Assembly (NCBI GenBank): GCA_030679635.1
Contig: JAUXSZ010000107.1
Span: 1 to 5,415 of the forward strand
DNA: 5,415 bases
From: Sulfuricurvum sp.
Lineage (GTDB): Bacteria > Campylobacterota > Campylobacteria > Campylobacterales > Sulfurimonadaceae
Direction: 5' to 3'
A model generated the notes under the pieces. It had not been told where the DNA came from. It made no database searches and worked only from the letters and a program-made list of their open reading frames with translations. A program made the position numbers and the translations under genes. Positions 5,362 to 5,415 of the stretch are shown piece after piece. The first letter of the stretch is position 1, and every line of letters begins with the position of its first letter.

Positions 5362-5415
5362 AGGTACGTTATTATTGAAGACCTCGCGTTAACAGTATAA
5401 TCACCCTCAAGAATA

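Overview
The window looks like part of a chromosome from a moderately AT-rich, sulfur-oxidising type of Campylobacterota (Sulfurimonas/Sulfuricurvum-like). The assignment is an inference. It rests on the first reading frame, which resembles the C-terminal tail of the DnaX (gamma/tau) proteins of that group, on mixed base composition, and on the gene families present. No ribosomal RNA or other taxonomic marker is in view.

Layout. Positions 1-546 (+) hold the 3' end of a gene that enters from the left, probably dnaX. After an 85-bp gap comes a two-gene operon (+). The first gene (632-2695) encodes one polypeptide that joins a complete-looking CPA2-type cation/proton antiporter to a histidine-kinase core. 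The second (2692-3372) encodes a KdpE-like OmpR-family response regulator and overlaps the first by ATGA. Only 20 bp further on, a second operon ends on the opposite strand. Read right to left, that operon is an ADP-ribosylglycohydrolase-family (crystallin-J1-like) gene (5237-4161) followed 9 bp later by a stand-alone methyltransferase of the ovothiol type, the 4-mercaptohistidine N1-methyltransferase or OvoA C-terminal family (4151-3393). The rightmost 170 bp or so is AT-rich intergenic DNA. It holds the likely promoter of the minus-strand operon, plus-strand promoter-like sequences reading out of the window, and an 8-bp inverted repeat.

How the genes may work together. The kinase and regulator form a two-component pair whose kinase core and regulator both resemble KdpD/KdpE. 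The usual KdpD sensor region (KdpD/UspA domains) is replaced by a whole ion antiporter, which still has its paired transport aspartates. The simplest reading is a transporter-sensor that couples cation/proton flux or occupancy to transcription; no kdpFABC genes are visible. The minus-strand pair suggests thiol-histidine (ovothiol-like) metabolism with a glycohydrolase-fold partner of unknown substrate. The two operons converge and nothing seen links them functionally.

The antiporter-kinase fusion is the most interesting item. The stand-alone ovothiol-type methyltransferase paired with a metal-site-divergent ADP-ribosylglycohydrolase homologue comes second.
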